Source: Hyphomicrobiales bacterium (lineage in GTDB: Bacteria > Pseudomonadota > Alphaproteobacteria > Rhizobiales > Devosiaceae). From it: 64,000 nt of DNA. Shown piece after piece: positions 35,558 to 44,090 of the stretch. The translations under genes were made by a program, and so were the position numbers. Each line of letters begins with the position of its first letter. Within the stretch, counting starts at the first letter, position 1. The stretch spans positions 54,268 through 118,267 of the forward strand of contig JAIYDI010000040.1 in NCBI GenBank assembly GCA_027487555.1. Direction: 5' to 3'. The notes beneath the pieces are model-generated. The model ran no database searches and was not told where the DNA came from. It was given only the letters and a program-made list of their open reading frames with translations.

Positions 35558-35696
35558 CTGAAGCTCCTGATGCTGCGGGAACGGGCGGGGGAACTCGTCA
35601 TGCCGCGTCGCGCGAGTCAAGTGGCAAGCCGGTCGCGGTTGGGGTGGCAATTGCCGCTTGCGCTGCTAGGGTAAGCGGAAATCTGGGGCGGGTGAC

Positions 35697-36461
35697 ATGG
35701 ACCGGTTGAAGAACAAGGTGGCCATCATTTCGGGCGGAGCCACCGGTATGGGTGGGGCCAGTTCACGGCTGTTCGCGGCCGAGGGCGCGAATGTCGCCAT
35801 CATCGACCGCAATCTTGCCGCCGCGGAACAGACCGTGGCCCAGATCCGTTCCGCTGGCGGCATCGCCTCGGCGTTCGAGGCCGATGTTTCGAATGAGGCG
35901 CAGGTGATCGCGGCCGTGAAGGCGGCCGAGGCCACCTTTGGGCCGGCAAATGTACTGTTCAACCACGCTGGGACTATCACCATCAAACCCTTCCTCGAGA
36001 CCACGCTCGAGGACTGGGAACGGCTCCACGCCATCAATGTGCGCTCAATGTTCCTTGTGACGCGTGCCGTGCTGCCCGGCATGATCAGCGCCGGTGGCGG
36101 ATCGATCATCTGCACGTCGTCCATATCGGCGGTAGCCGGCACGCCGATGGAAGTGCTGTACGGTACGACCAAGGGCGCCTGCCACATGTTCGCCCGCGCT
36201 ATCGCAGTGGAATTCCGCGACCGCAATGTGCGCTGCAATGCCATCTGCCCGGGCTTCATCCGCACCCCGCATGGCCTTCGAGAGGTGGCGGAATTACAGA
36301 AACTCGGTGTCGATGTGTCGGAAGCGGCCCTTGCCGCACAGCAGGGTCGGATCGGCGAACCCGAGGAAGTGGCGGCCGCAGCGCTGTTTCTCGCGAGCGA
36401 CGAGGCGAGCTTCGTCAACGGCACGCATCTGTTCGTCGACAACGGCTTCACTGCCGCCTGA
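35697..36461 (+). CDS. short-chain dehydrogenase/reductase
   Basis: A 254-residue classical SDR. The cofactor motif is SGGATGMGG, followed by the acidic NAD-selective DR in IIDRN. The structural NHAG motif is at about residue 89. The catalytic serine lies in CTSSISAVAGT and the YxxxK motif is YGTTKGA. NAD+ preference is inferred from the aspartate after strand 2. Substrate is unknown. A strong GG-rich sequence precedes the ATG, and no operon partner follows on the same strand for 385 bp. Confidence 0.85.
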   Translation: MDRLKNKVAIISGGATGMGGASSRLFAAEGANVAIIDRNLAAAEQTVAQIRSAGGIASAFEADVSNEAQVIAAVKAAEATFGPANVLFNHAGTITIKPFLETTLEDWERLHAINVRSMFLVTRAVLPGMISAGGGSIICTSSISAVAGTPMEVLYGTTKGACHMFARAIAVEFRDRNVRCNAICPGFIRTPHGLREVAELQKLGVDVSEAALAAQQGRIGEPEEVAAAALFLASDEASFVNGTHLFVDNGFTAA

Positions 36462-36467
36462 GCGACC

Positions 36468-36710
36468 TCAGGAAGCGGGCGGCGTACCGCCATCGTCGGG
36501 TTTCTTGCCACGCTTGTCGAAGCTGATGAAGAAGCTCCAGATGGCATAGACGAAGGCGAAGCCAACCAGGCCCACCCAAGTATAGTCCGGGTTTTCCGGG
36601 CGCTGAACGACGCCGGTCCAGATTTCCCAGATCAGCCACACCGTGACGAAACCTGTCACAGCGAGGCGCCGCCAAAGCGGACGAAACCAATCCGTATCGC
36701 GCTGCTGCAT
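36468..36710 (-). CDS. small two-helix membrane protein
   Basis: An 80-residue protein with two hydrophobic segments (LAVTGFVTVWLIWEIWTGVV and TWVGLVGFAFVYAIWSFFI) joined by a short PENPDY turn, and a basic, then polar C-terminal tail (DKRGKKPDDGG). It is probably an inner-membrane protein of unknown function. It converges on the preceding SDR with a 6-bp gap. A GGAGGCAGGG precedes the ATG. Confidence 0.65.
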   Translation of the reverse strand: MQQRDTDWFRPLWRRLAVTGFVTVWLIWEIWTGVVQRPENPDYTWVGLVGFAFVYAIWSFFISFDKRGKKPDDGGTPPAS

Positions 36711-36846
36711 CCCTGCCTCCCATCCTCGCGTGTTGGCCCGTCACATAGCCCAAGGAATAGGCAACGGAAACCCGCCGGGGCCTTTTCTTTACGCGCTAGG
36801 CTGCATAGTGTGCCCGTCCTTCCTTTATCTCGCTTGCGAGTTCTCC

Positions 36847-37668
36847 ATGTCCGAGACGTCTACACAGCCCTTTTCGGGCAAGATCGGCCTTGTCACGGGC
36901 GGTGCACAGGGCATCGGCGAAGCCGTGGCGCGACGACTGGCCGCAGATGGCGCGGCCGGCGTGGCGCTGGTCGATCGGCGCCGTGAGAAGGGCGAGGCGG
37001 TCGCGGCAGCACTCACTGCCTCAGGCACGCCCGCGATCTTCCTCCACGCCGATTTGACCGAGGCAGACCAGGTTGCGCGCATTGTTCCTGCCGTGGACGC
37101 GGCATTCGGGCGGCTGGATTTTGTCGCCAATGTCGCGGGACTGACCGACCGTGGGTCCATCATCGACACCGACCTTGCGCTCTTCGACCGCATGTTCGCG
37201 GTGAACGTTCGCGCGCCCTTCTTCATCATGCAGGATGCGATTAGGCTGATGCAGCGTGAGCGCACCGAGGGTGCGATCGTCAACGTCTCTTCCGTCAATG
37301 CCCATGTCGGCGCGCCACAACTGGCCGCCTACTCCGCCTCCAAGGCAGCGCTCGTAAACCTGTCGAAGAACACCGCCAATGCCGTCAATGGGTTGCGTAT
37401 CCGGATCAACTGCATCCTGCCAGGCTGGGTCGATACCCCGGGCGAACACGAGACACTGACCCGCTGGCACGACGCCCCGGCGGATTGGCTGGTGGCAGCC
37501 GAAAGGAGCCGGCCTTTCGGACGCCTGCTCAAGGCCGACGACATCGCGCGCGGCATCATCTTCCTCGGCGGACCAGCCTCCTATCCGATGACAGGCTCGG
37601 TGCTCGACTTCGAGCAGACCGTGTTCGGCGGCTTTGGCGGCATGGAAGGCTACCCCGAAGCGAAGTAA
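36847..37668 (+). CDS. short-chain dehydrogenase/reductase
   Basis: About 273 residues, classical SDR with cofactor motif TGGAQGIGEAVARRL, VDRRREKG after the second strand, the NVAG structural motif, catalytic serine in VNVSSVNAHVG and YSASKAALVNL for YxxxK. The C-terminal part is longer than usual (LDFEQTVFGGFGG). The ATG at 36847 was preferred; the longer frame reads into the promoter region shared with the divergent small membrane protein. Substrate unknown; a carbohydrate or polyol is likely for this subgroup, but not shown. Confidence 0.83.
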   Translation: MSETSTQPFSGKIGLVTGGAQGIGEAVARRLAADGAAGVALVDRRREKGEAVAAALTASGTPAIFLHADLTEADQVARIVPAVDAAFGRLDFVANVAGLTDRGSIIDTDLALFDRMFAVNVRAPFFIMQDAIRLMQRERTEGAIVNVSSVNAHVGAPQLAAYSASKAALVNLSKNTANAVNGLRIRINCILPGWVDTPGEHETLTRWHDAPADWLVAAERSRPFGRLLKADDIARGIIFLGGPASYPMTGSVLDFEQTVFGGFGGMEGYPEAK

Positions 37669-37696
37669 CCACCGCGGACGTATCCGCTCCCGATTG

Positions 37697-37726
37697 GACG
37701 GGGCCCCGCAAGGCCCCGTCTTCGTT
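37697..37726 (+). terminator. terminator-like hairpin between converging SDR and ribN genes
   Basis: GACGGGGCC (37697-37705) pairs perfectly with GGCCCCGTC (37712-37720) around a 6-nt loop, followed by TTCGTT. It lies 29 bp after the SDR stop and 23 bp before the end of ribN, so it could serve both transcripts. Confidence 0.6.
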
Positions 37727-37742
37727 CGGTGCGTGAGCGCTA

Positions 37743-38702
37743 TCAGGCAGCCTGCAGCCTGGGCCGCGAGCCGCCTTCGCGCCAGTAGATCAGCAGTGAA
37801 CCCGCCAGCACCAAAAGGGCGCCTGGGATGAAGAGCGACAGGTTCGGCGCCTGCGATACGAAGATCCAGCCAAGCAGTGCGCTCAGCGGCACCTTGAGGT
37901 CGCCGAAAGGCTGCAGATAGGTCGCATCCGCCACCTTGTAGGCGAAGGTGAGGAGGTACTGCGCCAAGGCGGTGAGGGCGCCAAGGAGCAACAGCAACCA
38001 GATCCCGTCCCCGGACGGCAACTGGAAGGGGAAGCCGCTTACGACTCCTTGCGGCATTGCCGCGGGCGCGAGCCAGCCGATCAGGTTGACAGCCACAAGG
38101 ATCAACAGGTGGTTCGGGGTCACGAGCACGAGCAGCGAGAGGGTGAGCGTCTCCGGGCTCTCATCGCGGGAAAGCGCTTTGGTAAGAATATCGGTAGTGG
38201 CCCAGAGCGCGGCGGCAAGGATCGGCACCAGCGTATGGACGCCAAGTCCTTCCTGACCCACGCCGGACACGATGATGGCGCCGACAAAGCCGAGAAGAGC
38301 TGCAGCAAGGCGCGTCGGCGAGGCCCTTTCGCCAAGGAACAGCAGGGACCCCGCGATGACGAAGAGCGGCCCGGTGGCGAGCAGCGTCACCATTTGCCAG
38401 ATCGGCACGCCGGCGGCGAAGCCATAGACGAAAACATGCACCCCCAGCGCCGAGACAAAGGCGCGGATTTCGTGCAGCAGGGGGTGCTGCGTCCGAAGCT
38501 TCGAAACGCCGATACGGGCAATGAGTGGCAGCGCGAACAGCGTAGCGATGACATATTGCCAGAACGCCATGCCGGTGGAACTCATGCCATAAGTCCAGGG
38601 CAGCAGCGATTGCAGCACATTTGTGCCGGCAAAGGCGAGGCTGGAGGTCAGCATCAGCAGGGCGCCAAGACCTGCGCGGGAAGACGAGGAAATCTGGTTC
38701 AT
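37743..38702 (-). CDS. ribN: riboflavin transporter RibN (EamA/DMT family)
   Basis: A 319-residue membrane protein with ten predicted helices in two EamA repeats (for example AGLGALLMLTSSLAFAGTNV at the N-terminus). DMT transporters move small metabolites; the specific call comes from the regulatory region, because an FMN riboswitch lies directly upstream on the same strand. RibN riboflavin importers of rhizobia are DMT proteins controlled this way. The ATG at 38702 has AAAGGA upstream. Transport of riboflavin is therefore a strong inference, not visible in the protein itself. Confidence 0.85.
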   Translation of the reverse strand: MNQISSSSRAGLGALLMLTSSLAFAGTNVLQSLLPWTYGMSSTGMAFWQYVIATLFALPLIARIGVSKLRTQHPLLHEIRAFVSALGVHVFVYGFAAGVPIWQMVTLLATGPLFVIAGSLLFLGERASPTRLAAALLGFVGAIIVSGVGQEGLGVHTLVPILAAALWATTDILTKALSRDESPETLTLSLLVLVTPNHLLILVAVNLIGWLAPAAMPQGVVSGFPFQLPSGDGIWLLLLLGALTALAQYLLTFAYKVADATYLQPFGDLKVPLSALLGWIFVSQAPNLSLFIPGALLVLAGSLLIYWREGGSRPRLQAA

Positions 38703-38714
38703 GAACGATCCTTT

Positions 38715-38741
38715 CCGTAACCAGTTTCCCCAGGGTTACGG
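38715..38741 (-). promoter_or_regulatory. expression-platform hairpin before ribN
   Basis: CCGTAACC (38715-38722) and GGTTACGG (38734-38741) form an 8-bp perfect stem that ends right at the AAAGGA ribosome binding site of ribN. A 13-bp palindrome, TGACCAATGGTCA (38751-38763), and an ACGCCC/GGGCGT stem lie between it and the aptamer. One of these presumably relays FMN binding to translation. Confidence 0.5.
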
Positions 38742-38821
38742 AGATCGTCATGACCAATGGTCAACGCGTGCGCCAAATGACGACACGACGCCTACGCCCT
38801 TTAGGGGCGTCATCCGATCCC

Positions 38822-38958
38822 GTTCTCTTTCATCCGGACTATACCGTCGGCCCCGGAATCGCACCGGATCTGCTGACCCTTCCCTTCTGGGGAAAGCGCT
38901 CGCGGGCTTGGCCTTGCAGCCTTACCGCCGGTGGGGAATTGCGCCCCGCCCTGAGAAC
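38822..38958 (-). promoter_or_regulatory. FMN riboswitch (RFN element)
   Basis: Read on the minus strand, the segment begins at TTCTCAGGGCGGGG and continues with AATTCCCCACCGGCGGTAA, AGCCCGCGAGC, GATCCGGTGCGATTCCGG, GCCGACGGTATAGTCCGG and ATGAAAGAGAAC. These are the consecutive conserved blocks of the RFN aptamer, with closing stem GTTCTC/GAGAAC. FMN binding normally turns off the downstream gene, here ribN, 120 bp away. Confidence 0.95.
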
Positions 38959-38989
38959 ATGCCCTCGGGTAAGCCCCGACAGCGCTTCT

Positions 38990-39018
38990 GAAATAGTCAG
39001 GATCGTTGACGCTATCAA
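38990..39018 (-). promoter_or_regulatory. candidate promoter of the riboswitch-ribN transcript
   Basis: On the minus strand, TTGATA (39018-39013), a 17-bp spacer and TATTTC (38995-38990) form a good sigma70-type promoter. Transcription would start about 25 nt before the aptamer. Confidence 0.55.
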
Positions 39019-39081
39019 GCGCCGATTGGGCAGCGCGGAAGTACATTTCCTTTTCCATTCCGCGAACAATGCTTTTTTGCC

Positions 39082-39672
39082 TCAGCGGAGGCCGGTTTCC
39101 TCAAGCAGGCCGGCGCGCTTGGCATCGTAGTAGTAGCCGCGGGAGTAATTGCGCACGGCGCGATCGGAATTGTAGCCGCCCACGATATAGGCCCCCCTGA
39201 GATACTTCACCGCATAGCGCAGGTTGGTATCTGCATCGAGCAGGCCCGAGGGCTTGCCGCGATAGCCCATCGACTTGGCCGTATCGTAGCGGATCTGCAT
39301 CAGACCATAATATGGGCCATTCCTGGCGCGCGGATTATAGCTGCTCTCGCGCTTCACCACCCGATGGATGAGAGAACTCGGTACGCCATACATCGAGGCA
39401 TACTTCTGGATCAGGCCGTTGATATTGGCACTGCCACCCTTGGGCGCAGGGTTTTCGGCGAAGGCGAGCGGCAGCATGATGCCGTCGGCTTCGAGCACGG
39501 CGCGGGTCCGGATCTGCGGCTCCGGGGCCGCCGAGGCCACTGCCTTTGGCTGAGCAACAGCTGGCCGAAACTGCGGGAGCCCTGCCGTAGTGCAGGCCGA
39601 AGCCAGCCCGGCAAGAGCTATGACCACGAGGGCGCGGAGCGCGGCGCGAACTTGGCTTATGGTTAACTTCAT
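39082..39672 (-). CDS. lytic transglycosylase-like lipoprotein
   Basis: A 196-residue protein with a lipoprotein signal (VVIALAGLASAC, lipobox LASAC at residues 23-27). A goose-type/SLT lysozyme fold follows: catalytic glutamate in VVKRESSYNPRARNG, then YYGLMQIRYDTAKSMGY and a YAVKYLRGAY segment. It would cleave peptidoglycan glycan strands from a membrane-anchored position in the periplasm. The ATG at 39672 fits the signal. The gene is upstream of, and on the same strand as, the riboswitch-ribN unit but has its own transcript by inference. Confidence 0.85.
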   Translation of the reverse strand: MKLTISQVRAALRALVVIALAGLASACTTAGLPQFRPAVAQPKAVASAAPEPQIRTRAVLEADGIMLPLAFAENPAPKGGSANINGLIQKYASMYGVPSSLIHRVVKRESSYNPRARNGPYYGLMQIRYDTAKSMGYRGKPSGLLDADTNLRYAVKYLRGAYIVGGYNSDRAVRNYSRGYYYDAKRAGLLEETGLR

Positions 39673-39731
39673 GCGGCCCTTTTATCAGAGCCGCATGAAA
39701 AGGAAAACCAGGCGACGACCTGGTCGATGCC

Positions 39732-40841
39732 TCAGCTGATCCTGCCATCCTTGAGCGAAGTCGAGATCGGCTCAGGCCGGCTCACCGGACTTGTGATCGC
39801 CACCGGAGCCGCGGTGCGGCTCGCCGTCTCGAAAGACTCCATCACTTCGAGCACATGCAGCGCCAGATCGCCACTTGCCCGATGTGCCCTGCCCGACAGA
39901 ATGGCATGAGCCATGTCGGCCACGCCAAGCGACCGGTAGTTTGCATCGGCATAAGGATAGGTGGTTTCGACGAGCGACCACTCCTTCTCGCCGGGCGCGC
40001 GGGTCCTGACCTCGCCGCCGAACATGTTGGGATCGGGCACCAGCACGCTGGCTTTTGTGCCGTAGAGTTCGAAGGGCAAGTGCTGGTGCGCCGGAACGTC
40101 AAAACTCAGCGTCACCTGGATGATCGCGCCAGACTTGAAGCGCATGAGGCCCGCCACATGCGTCGCGACCTTCACTGGCATCAGCTGGTCCCTCTTGGGT
40201 TCCGAATAGATTGGCCGCTCGAGCTTCGGGGTGGCGCTCATGGCCTGTACGGTATCGACGGGCCCAAGCAGGTTGATGAGATCGGTGATGTAATATGGGC
40301 CCATATCGAGCACCGGGCCGCCGCCGATATCGTAGTAGAAGGCCGGATCGGGATGCCAACGCTCGTGGCCGGGGCAGGCGAAATAGGCAGTGCCGCCGAC
40401 GATGTCGCCCGCAGCGCCCGAATCGAGCAGCGCCCGGGCCTCCTGGTGGCTGCCGCCAAGGAAAGTGTCGGGCGCAGAGCCGATCCTGACGCCGGCGACC
40501 TTCGCAGCCTCGGCAAGCTTCTTGCCCTCGGCGAAATTCACCCCGAGCGGCTTTTCGCCATAAACATGCTTGCCCGCCGCGATGGCTCTGAGGCCGACCT
40601 CGACATGGGCGCGCGGAATGGTGAGGTTGACGATGAGCTCGACCTTCGGGTCCCCCAGCAGCGCCTCGACGCTGACAGCGATGAGGCCGAATTCGGCGGC
40701 CTTCTTTTCCGCCACCTCGGGCCGCATGTCGGCGATCGCGATGATCTCCAGCACGGGGAAATCCCGCATCGCCTTGAGGTACTGGCTCGAAATATTGCCG
40801 CACCCGATGATGCCCACGCCGATCCGGCCGTTTGCGCCCAT
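39732..40841 (-). CDS. Gfo/Idh/MocA family oxidoreductase
   Basis: About 369 residues. An N-terminal Rossmann fold (VGIIGCGNISSQYLKAM) is followed by the family EKPLGVNFAEGKKLAE motif, in which K is catalytic, and the GGGPVLDMGPYYITDLI block with conserved D and H-equivalent positions. Such enzymes oxidise or reduce sugars and polyols with NAD(P). The ATG at 40841 has GAGG 5 nt upstream; an in-frame ATG at 40907 adds a tail with no family character. Specific substrate unknown; sugar metabolism is likely given the many sugar transporters in this genome. Confidence 0.85.
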   Translation of the reverse strand: MGANGRIGVGIIGCGNISSQYLKAMRDFPVLEIIAIADMRPEVAEKKAAEFGLIAVSVEALLGDPKVELIVNLTIPRAHVEVGLRAIAAGKHVYGEKPLGVNFAEGKKLAEAAKVAGVRIGSAPDTFLGGSHQEARALLDSGAAGDIVGGTAYFACPGHERWHPDPAFYYDIGGGPVLDMGPYYITDLINLLGPVDTVQAMSATPKLERPIYSEPKRDQLMPVKVATHVAGLMRFKSGAIIQVTLSFDVPAHQHLPFELYGTKASVLVPDPNMFGGEVRTRAPGEKEWSLVETTYPYADANYRSLGVADMAHAILSGRAHRASGDLALHVLEVMESFETASRTAAPVAITSPVSRPEPISTSLKDGRIS

Positions 40842-41035
40842 TTTGTCCTCGCCTTTTTGAAGCGGCCTCGGCCCTCCCGGCCACGGCCCACATGAAGGAG
40901 CGAGCATCGCCTATTCGGCAGCGCATTTCCAGTACGACTGACGTACGTACCGCAACGGCGCAGTGGCTACCGCCTTGGCGACCCCGGCCCCTTGCGAGGG
41001 TTCCCCCCAGGCCGCGAGGCTGCTATGGGCCAATA

Positions 41036-41704
41036 ATGCTGAACCCCATGCCCGAAAGCTTCGACTACTCCCCGCCAATCGAGCCCTGGCTGGCCGTGGT
41101 GTACGCCGACGAGGATATCGTCGTGCTCGACAAGCCCTCGGGCCTGCTCTCGGTGCCGGGCAAGGATCCACGGCTCTCCGATTGCCTTGAGGCCCGAGTC
41201 CGGGCGCGCTGGCCGAGTGCAGCACTGGCGCACAGACTAGACAAGGATACCTCAGGCATCCTCGTCATGTGCCTCAACAAGAAGGCGCTCGGCCATGTCG
41301 GGCAGGAATTCGAGCAGCGGCGAGCCAAGAAGACTTATGTGGCACGGGTCTGGGGCGATATCGACGACGAGGCCGGTCGCATCGAAATGCCGCTTGCCAC
41401 GGACTGGGAGAACAAGCCGCGCCAATGTGTCGACTGGGAGAATGGCCGGCCGAGCCAGACCGAATGGCAGGTGATCAGGCGCGAGGACGGCATCACGCGG
41501 CTCAGACTCAACCCGCTTACGGGGCGGACACACCAGTTGCGGGTGCACTTGCTCGCTATCGGCCACCCCATCCTCGGCGATGTGTTCTACGCGACGGGGG
41601 CGGCGCTCGCGGCGGCCGACCGGTTGCAACTGCATGCAGAAACGCTGGGTTTTCACCACCCCAGGGGGCACTGGGTGGATTTTGTGGTGCCGACACCGTT
41701 CTGA
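41036..41704 (+). CDS. rluA: RluA-family pseudouridine synthase
   Basis: About 222 residues, the compact length of RluA (no S4 domain). The catalytic aspartate is in LAHRLDKDTSGILVM near residue 64; other landmarks are LDKPSGLLSVPG and LNPLTGRTHQLRVHL. RluA modifies U746 of 23S rRNA and U32 of some tRNAs. The ATG at 41036 was chosen; ATG 41048 is possible. The frame opens further upstream, but that part overlaps the promoter region of the divergent oxidoreductase. Confidence 0.87.
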   Translation: MLNPMPESFDYSPPIEPWLAVVYADEDIVVLDKPSGLLSVPGKDPRLSDCLEARVRARWPSAALAHRLDKDTSGILVMCLNKKALGHVGQEFEQRRAKKTYVARVWGDIDDEAGRIEMPLATDWENKPRQCVDWENGRPSQTEWQVIRREDGITRLRLNPLTGRTHQLRVHLLAIGHPILGDVFYATGAALAAADRLQLHAETLGFHHPRGHWVDFVVPTPF

Positions 41705-41802
41705 CGCACAAGAAAACCATGAAAACGTCATGAGCCGGTCGTGACGCCGCCTCGCGATTCACCTAGGGTACACATGAGTAGTTCCCTGGATAGAGGCCAC
41801 CA

Positions 41803-42114
41803 ATGGACTATGCCCGCGGGCGGCACGCCGCCGCCGAGGTTCCCAGCCTGCCCCATGCGACGGGCTCCGATGATCTTGACATGGTCGCTGCGTTGAGAGC
41901 GCAGCTGGAGGCTATGCTGCCGGTACGGGCAGACGCGGCAAACGCCGCTGTCGAGGACCGGATCGAGACAGAGATGGCGGAACTCTTCATGAGTCTGTCG
42001 GTCGAGACCGGCATCACGCGGCCAATCGACCACGACGAAGGCGACATCTCGGAAGCCAGCACCTATGAACTGCTGGACGAGCTTGACCGGCTTTGGGCCG
42101 CAGGCAACGCCTGA
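41803..42114 (+). CDS. conserved-looking acidic hypothetical protein
   Basis: A 103-residue acidic protein with no membrane segment or signal peptide. Residues 25-65 and 80-100 look helical, with regularly spaced leucines and acidic residues (ELLDELDRLWAAGNA at the C-terminus). I do not recognise the family. GATAGAGG lies upstream of the ATG, codon use is like the neighbours, and it is on the same strand as leuD 100 bp later, so a real gene is likely. Confidence 0.5.
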   Translation: MDYARGRHAAAEVPSLPHATGSDDLDMVAALRAQLEAMLPVRADAANAAVEDRIETEMAELFMSLSVETGITRPIDHDEGDISEASTYELLDELDRLWAAGNA

Positions 42115-42126
42115 CGGCCATTATGT

Positions 42127-42140
42127 CCCGGAATTCCGGG
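42127..42140. promoter_or_regulatory. 14-bp perfect palindrome upstream of leuD
   Basis: CCCGGAATTCCGGG lies 76 bp before the leuD start and 12 bp after the previous stop. It could be an operator of the leucine genes or a short terminator stem; no T-run follows. Confidence 0.35.
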
Positions 42141-42216
42141 GCTCAGGGCCCAGCTCTCACTTGACCGGTCGGGTGTGCTTGCGCCATTACAACCCGCGAA
42201 CAACAGGGGTATGGCC

Positions 42217-42822
42217 ATGGACAAGTTCACCACGCTCAACGGTGTCGCGGCGCCGCTGCCGATCATCAATGTCGACACCGACATGATCATTCCCAAGCAG
42301 TACCTCAAGACCATCAAGCGGACGGGCCTGGGCAAGGCGCTGTTTTCCGAGATGCGCTACAACGAGGATGGCAGCGAGAACCCGGAGTTTGTGCTGAACA
42401 AGCCCGCGTATCGCGGCGCCAAGATCATCGTTGCGGGCGACAACTTCGGCTGCGGCTCCTCGCGGGAGCACGCGCCTTGGGCGCTGCTGGATTATGGCGT
42501 GCGCTGCGTCATCTCCACGAGCTTCGCAGATATCTTCTACAACAACTGCTTCAAGAACGGCATCCTGCCCATCGTCGTCAGCCCCGAGCAGCTGAAGCTC
42601 CTGATGGACGATGCGGAGCGCGGCGCGAATGCGACGCTGACCGTCGACCTCGAGGCCCAGACCATCAAGGGCCCCGATGGCGGAACGCTGCATTTCGACA
42701 TCGACTCATCGCGCAAGAACGTGCTGCTCGAAGGTCTCGATGATATCGCGGCGACGCTGAAGGCCGACCCGGCCATTTCCACATTCGAGGGCAAGATCGC
42801 CCAGAGCCGTCCCTGGCTTTGA
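42217..42822 (+). CDS. leuD: 3-isopropylmalate dehydratase small subunit
   Basis: A 201-residue protein, the normal bacterial LeuD length, with [20 protein letters not shown] and the diagnostic [17 protein letters not shown]. With LeuC it isomerises 2- to 3-isopropylmalate in leucine synthesis. The ATG at 42217 has AGGGG 7 nt upstream; ATG 42211 and 42175 are in frame but worse placed. leuC is not next to it. It is followed 6 bp later by a GNAT gene, and leuB lies three genes downstream. Confidence 0.95.
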   Translation: MDKFTTLNGVAAPLPIINVDTDMIIPKQYLKTIKRTGLGKALFSEMRYNEDGSENPEFVLNKPAYRGAKIIVAGDNFGCGSSREHAPWALLDYGVRCVISTSFADIFYNNCFKNGILPIVVSPEQLKLLMDDAERGANATLTVDLEAQTIKGPDGGTLHFDIDSSRKNVLLEGLDDIAATLKADPAISTFEGKIAQSRPWL

Positions 42823-42828
42823 AGCCAG

Positions 42829-43257
42829 ATGGCCGAGATCGTTCTTGAGGACGAGACGCAGCCGGAAACGCGTGCTGCCATCCTCGAAGGCCTGGTTGCC
42901 TACAATGCCGAGCAGACCGGGCAAGGCTTTGGTCCGCCGCGCAACATCGCCTTGGCACTCAAGCATCCTGAAACCGGCTCCACTATTGGCGGGCTGACCG
43001 CTCGGGTCGGCTTTGGACGAATGTTCATCGAGCTGCTGTTTGTCCCCGAGAGCCTGCGTGGCCAACGCCTTGGCGAAAAACTGATGGGCGAAGCGGAAGC
43101 CCTGGCGCGGCAGATGGGCTGTATGGGCATCTGGCTGGATACGTTCTCGTTCCAGGCGCCGGGCTTCTACAAGAAGCTCGGTTATGCGGAGTTTGGCGCC
43201 CTGTCCGACTATCCGCCGGGCTTTACCCGGTATTTCCTGCACAAGTCCCTGGATTGA
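42829..43257 (+). CDS. GNAT family N-acetyltransferase (first of a tandem pair)
   Basis: A 142-residue GNAT protein with the acetyl-CoA loop FVPESLRGQRLGEKLM and the C-terminal strand MGIWLDTFSFQAPGFYKKLGY. It closely resembles the second GNAT two genes on (shared WLDTF-FQA-FY-LG and YFLHK motifs), so the two are paralogs. The substrate is unknown. It starts 6 bp after leuD, so it belongs to the leucine operon. Confidence 0.82.
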   Translation: MAEIVLEDETQPETRAAILEGLVAYNAEQTGQGFGPPRNIALALKHPETGSTIGGLTARVGFGRMFIELLFVPESLRGQRLGEKLMGEAEALARQMGCMGIWLDTFSFQAPGFYKKLGYAEFGALSDYPPGFTRYFLHKSLD

Positions 43258-43262
43258 CAGGC

Positions 43263-43652
43263 ATGGTCCAGCGCATCTCTTCGGGCTCGACCTTCGAAAG
43301 GACCATCGGCTATTCCCGCGCCGTGATCGACGGCGACATGGTTTATGTCTCGGGTACGACCGGCTACGACTACTCAACCATGACGCTGCCCGCGGACGCG
43401 GCGACGCAGGCCCGGAATGCTCTTGCAACCATCGCCTTGGTGCTGAGTGAGGCTGGTGGCAACCTCCACGACGTTCTGCGCGTCCATTATTTCCTTGCCG
43501 ACCGCGCCGACTGGCCGGCGATAATGCCTGTGCTTGGCGAAGTGTTCGGCGAAGTCCAGCCCGCCGCGACGCTGCTCATCACAGGGCTGATGGAGGAAGC
43601 AATGAAGATCGAGATCGAAGTGACCGCGCGTTTGGGCGCAAGCAGGCCCTGA
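43263..43652 (+). CDS. RidA family protein (enamine/imine deaminase-like)
   Basis: About 129 residues of the YjgF/YER057c/RidA fold: RISSGSTFERTIGYSRAVIDGDMVYVSGTT (given as separate blocks RISSGSTFE and VYVSGTTGYD) and an LRVHYFLADRADW segment. The usual catalytic arginine region (R in the C-terminal third of RidA) is not clearly conserved, which is typical of Rid subfamilies 4-7. Classical RidA removes reactive 2-aminoacrylate and imines made by PLP enzymes. The ATG at 43263 was preferred over TTG 43254. The stop overlaps the ATG of the next gene (TGATG). Confidence 0.8.
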   Translation: MVQRISSGSTFERTIGYSRAVIDGDMVYVSGTTGYDYSTMTLPADAATQARNALATIALVLSEAGGNLHDVLRVHYFLADRADWPAIMPVLGEVFGEVQPAATLLITGLMEEAMKIEIEVTARLGASRP

Positions 43653-44089
43653 TGGTCGAACTCACCGAAACGCTCGAGGCAAGTGCGGCCGACATTGAGC
43701 GCATCCTTGCGACGTTGGTCGAGAACGAGACCGCGGCAGGACGCGATGGCGGCTATCAACCATTCTCGGTCCTGATCCACGACGACTCCGGCGGGGTAGT
43801 CGGCGGGCTGCATGGCTACCAGCTCTTCGACTGGCTCTTCATCCAATATGTCGCAGTGCCAGTGGCGCTGAAGGGCCAGGGGCTCGGAACCGAGCTTATG
43901 GCACGCGCCGAAGCCTGGGCACGGTCGCGCAATCTGCTCGGCATGTGGCTTGATACCTTTGCCTTCCAGGCCAAACCCTTCTACGAACGCCTCGGCTTTT
44001 CCGTCTTCGGTACGATCGAGGACCATCCACGCGGCGAACGCCGCTATTTCCTTCACAAGCGGCTTACTCCGCGCCAACACGAGACCTGA
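43652..44089 (+). CDS. GNAT family N-acetyltransferase (second of a tandem pair)
   Basis: A 145-residue GNAT protein with [19 protein letters not shown] as the acetyl-CoA loop and [20 protein letters not shown] near the C-terminus. It is a paralog of the GNAT two genes upstream. Its start overlaps the RidA stop, and leuB starts 2 bp after its end, so the whole leuD-GNAT-RidA-GNAT-leuB set is one transcription unit. Substrate unknown. Confidence 0.82.
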   Translation: MVELTETLEASAADIERILATLVENETAAGRDGGYQPFSVLIHDDSGGVVGGLHGYQLFDWLFIQYVAVPVALKGQGLGTELMARAEAWARSRNLLGMWLDTFAFQAKPFYERLGFSVFGTIEDHPRGERRYFLHKRLTPRQHET

Positions 44090-44090
44090 G

